This document shows positions 5,409-7,576 of a stretch of 7,576 bases of DNA, piece after piece (the stretch's first letter is position 1; every line of letters begins with the position of its first letter). Source of the DNA: SZUA-430 sp036840015 (GTDB lineage Bacteria; Pseudomonadota; Alphaproteobacteria; Micropepsales; Micropepsaceae); assembly GCA_036840015.1 (NCBI GenBank), contig DAISVV010000158.1, positions 1-7,576 of the forward strand, written 5' to 3'. Position numbers and translations under genes: made by a program. The notes beneath the pieces are model-generated. The model was not told where the DNA came from. It did no database searches and saw only the letters and a list, made by a program, of their open reading frames with translations.

Positions 5409-7576
5409 TCACCCGCATCGCGAGTGGCCGCAGTTCAGGCAGGTATCGCACCCCTCCAGGCGGATCAGCCCGGGACTGCTGCAGCGCGGGCAGAACTTGG
5501 TGGACAGTCCCGCGGAAGGCAGATCGGGAACCCCGCCCGGCAGCGGCCCAGCTGTCTCGGGCGCAGGCGCAAGCCGGTCTGAAATCATGGCTACCTTGGC
5601 CGTCACGGCGGGCGCATCCGTCGTGCGCGAAAGGAACCCGATCGCAAGCATGTGTTCCTCGATAACCCCGCCGATTGCTGCAAGCAGCGAGGGCACATAC
5701 TGACGGTTGACCCATTGCCCGCCACGGGGATCGAAGACGGCCTTCAGTTCGTCGACGACGAACGACACGTCGCCGCCGCGCCGGAATACCGCGCTGATCA
5801 TCCGCGTGAGCGCAACCGTCCACGCGTAATGCTCCATGTTCTTCGAGTTGATGAAGATCTCGAAGGGACGGCGCCGACCACCCTCGATGATGTCGTTGAT
5901 CGTGATGTAGATCGCATGGTCCGATTCCGGCCAGCGCACCTTGTAGGTCGTCCCGGGCAGCGCCTCCGGCCGGTCAAGCGGGCGCGTCATGTAGACGACC
6001 CCGCCATCCGTCGACACGGGCTTTGGCCGCGCCGGCGCAGCAACGGCCCCGGCGCCACCCGTTTCCTCCGGCACGTCCGCCGTCGCCGGCGGGGCGTCCA
6101 CCGGGCTCAGCACCGAGCCCGTGACATCGTTGGGACGCCACGTCGTGCAGCCCTTGCAACCGTTGTCATAGGCCTTGAGATAGATGTCCTTGAACCGCTC
6201 GAAGGGAATGTCGGCCGGGCAGTTCACGGTCTTGGAAATCGAGCTGTCGACATGCTTCTGCACGGCGGCCTGCACTGCGATATGCGCCTCTGGCGACAGC
6301 GCCTGTGCATTTACGAAATAGTCGGGCAGCGGACCCTCGCCGAACTGCTGTCGGTAGAGCCGGTAGGCATGGTCCTCCACCACCTGCTCGTGGGCCTCCC
6401 CCGATGCCAGCAGGATCTTGCGCCGATAGGCATAGGCAAACACGGGCTCGATCCCCGAGGACACGTTGTCGGCCAAAAGCGAGATCGTTCCCGTCGGCGC
6501 AATCGACGTCAGCAGCGCGTTGCGGATGCCCTGCGAGCGGATGGCCGCGCGCACATCCTCGTCGAGCTCCCGCACGCTCGCCCCATCGAGATAAGGCTCG
6601 CGCTGGAAAAGCGGGAAGGGGCCCTTCTCGGCAGCGATCTCGCACGAGGCAAGATAGGCCGCGCGCCGGATGCAGTTCATCCAGCGCTCGATGAGGCGAA
6701 GCGACTCCGCGCTCCCATAGCTTGCCCGGCACATGATCAGCGCATCCGCCAGGCCCGTCACGCCAAGGCCGATCCGCCGCTTGGACTTCGCCTCGCGCTC
6801 CTGCTGCGGCAGCGGATAGTTCGACACGTCGATCACGTCATCGAGGAAGCGCACGGCCACGCGCGCAACCGCATCAAGCGCCGTCTCGTCCAGCCGCGCT
6901 GCGTCGCTGAAGGGATCGCGCACGAACTTGACCAGGTTGACCGACCCCAGCAGGCACGCCCCATGGGGCGGCAGGGGTTGCTCGCCGCACGGATTCGTCG
7001 CCGAGATCCGCTCGGCGTACCAGAGATTGTTCCGCGCATTGATCCGGTCGATGAAGATGACACCGGGCTCGGCATACGCATAGGTCGACGCCATGATGCG
7101 GTCCCACAGCCCGCGCGCCGAAACCGTGCGATAGACCTGGCCCTCGAACACGAGGTCCCACGGTTCGTCCTGGCGAACCGCCTCGATGAACCGGTCCGTG
7201 ACGAGGACCGACAGGTTGAAGTTCCGCAACCGGTCCTTCTCGCGCTTCGCCTCGATGAAGGTCTCGATGTCCGGATGGTCGCAGCGCAGAGTTGCCATCA
7301 TCGCCCCGCGCCGTGCCCCGGCCGACATGACCGTCTTGCACATGCCGTCCCAGACATCCATGAACGACACCGGCCCCGACGCATCCGCGCCCACCCGCTT
7401 GACCGGCGCGCCGCGCGGCCGCAGCGTCGAGAAGTCATGCCCGATCCCGCCACCCTGCTGCATGGTCAGCGCGGCTTCCTTCAGGTTCTCGAAGATCCCT
7501 GCCATGTCGTCGGGGATCGTGCCCATGACGAAGCAGTTGAACAGCGTCACATGCCGCGCCGAGCCGGCGCCGGCGA
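5409..7576 (-). CDS. nrdJ: Adenosylcobalamin-dependent (class II) ribonucleoside-diphosphate reductase, N-terminus outside window
   Basis: The 721 visible residues run off the right edge; the frame continues upstream of the GTG at 7550 with residues that fit the family, so that codon is not the start. The enzyme reduces ribonucleotides using a cobalamin-generated thiyl radical and no oxygen. Visible landmarks: the redox cysteine in VTLFNCFVMG (near 7535), the active-site loop NPCGEQPLPPHGACLLGSVN with the radical-site Cys at 6987-6989 between Asn and Glu, and APTGTISLLADN (near 6500-6467). A Pro/Ala-rich linker (about 6110-6015) leads to a beta-rich domain with VRWPESDHAIYITIND and RPFEIFINSKNMEH that resembles the family's TSCPD region. 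A second linker precedes a C-terminal zinc-ribbon-like tail with CPRC, CDTC, CGHSRC (about 5494-5412). These tail cysteines probably bind metal or relay electrons to the active site. Its promoter, and any cobalamin riboswitch, would lie outside the window. Confidence 0.96.
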   Translation of the reverse strand, partial: AGAGSARHVTLFNCFVMGTIPDDMAGIFENLKEAALTMQQGGGIGHDFSTLRPRGAPVKRVGADASGPVSFMDVWDGMCKTVMSAGARRGAMMATLRCDHPDIETFIEAKREKDRLRNFNLSVLVTDRFIEAVRQDEPWDLVFEGQVYRTVSARGLWDRIMASTYAYAEPGVIFIDRINARNNLWYAERISATNPCGEQPLPPHGACLLGSVNLVKFVRDPFSDAARLDETALDAVARVAVRFLDDVIDVSNYPLPQQEREAKSKRRIGLGVTGLADALIMCRASYGSAESLRLIERWMNCIRRAAYLASCEIAAEKGPFPLFQREPYLDGASVRELDEDVRAAIRSQGIRNALLTSIAPTGTISLLADNVSSGIEPVFAYAYRRKILLASGEAHEQVVEDHAYRLYRQQFGEGPLPDYFVNAQALSPEAHIAVQAAVQKHVDSSISKTVNCPADIPFERFKDIYLKAYDNGCKGCTTWRPNDVTGSVLSPVDAPPATADVPEETGGAGAVAAPARPKPVSTDGGVVYMTRPLDRPEALPGTTYKVRWPESDHAIYITINDIIEGGRRRPFEIFINSKNMEHYAWTVALTRMISAVFRRGGDVSFVVDELKAVFDPRGGQWVNRQYVPSLLAAIGGVIEEHMLAIGFLSRTTDAPAVTAKVAMISDRLAPAPETAGPLPGGVPDLPSAGLSTKFCPRCSSPGLIRLEGCDTCLNCGHSRCG

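Noticed and set aside
7548..7550. GTG at 7550 as the start of nrdJ.
   Set aside because: The frame continues to the window edge with residues (GSARH before VTLFNC) that fit the family's sequence before the redox cysteine, so the true start lies outside the window.

Overview
This is a GC-rich, gene-dense chromosomal stretch from what looks like an alphaproteobacterium. The reasons are the metX-metW pair, a hisC gene fused by overlap to a short ACT-less tyrC-type dehydrogenase, a DUF2125 membrane protein (a family I know mainly from Alphaproteobacteria), and an adenosylcobalamin-dependent ribonucleotide reductase with a C-terminal zinc ribbon. The order and genus cannot be fixed from the sequence alone. 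No RNA genes, insertion sequences, phage genes or CRISPR arrays are visible. Coding density is near 98 percent, and the only real intergenic space is 105 bp.

Layout, left to right. A truncated SAM-dependent methyltransferase gene enters from the left edge (+ strand, to 411). Its 3' end overlaps tail-to-tail by 89 nt with metW (- strand, 323-955). metX (- strand, 955-2127) lies upstream of metW, and the two share one base in a TGATG junction. The 105-bp divergent region (2128-2232) holds candidate promoters for both directions and two small inverted repeats. hisC (2233-3312) and tyrC (3309-4244) read rightward with an ATGA overlap. Eleven bases beyond tyrC, a convergent pair on the - strand follows: a DUF2125 membrane-anchored protein (4256-5392), preceded upstream by nrdJ (5409 to beyond the right edge), whose stop codon is 16 bp from the DUF2125 start.

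How the genes work together. MetX activates homoserine by O-acylation, the committed step of methionine synthesis, and MetW is its usual partner. HisC and TyrC together can convert prephenate to tyrosine, with HisC also serving histidine synthesis; the same gene pairing is described in Zymomonas mobilis. NrdJ makes deoxyribonucleotides without needing oxygen and depends on vitamin B12. The DUF2125 protein has no known function.

The window is mostly ordinary housekeeping metabolism. I did not find an undescribed system. The points most worth a second look are the 14-bp near-perfect inverted repeat that includes the metX start codon, the second inverted repeat over the probable metX -10 box, the possible near-leaderless hisC transcript, and the antisense-coded tail of the methyltransferase.
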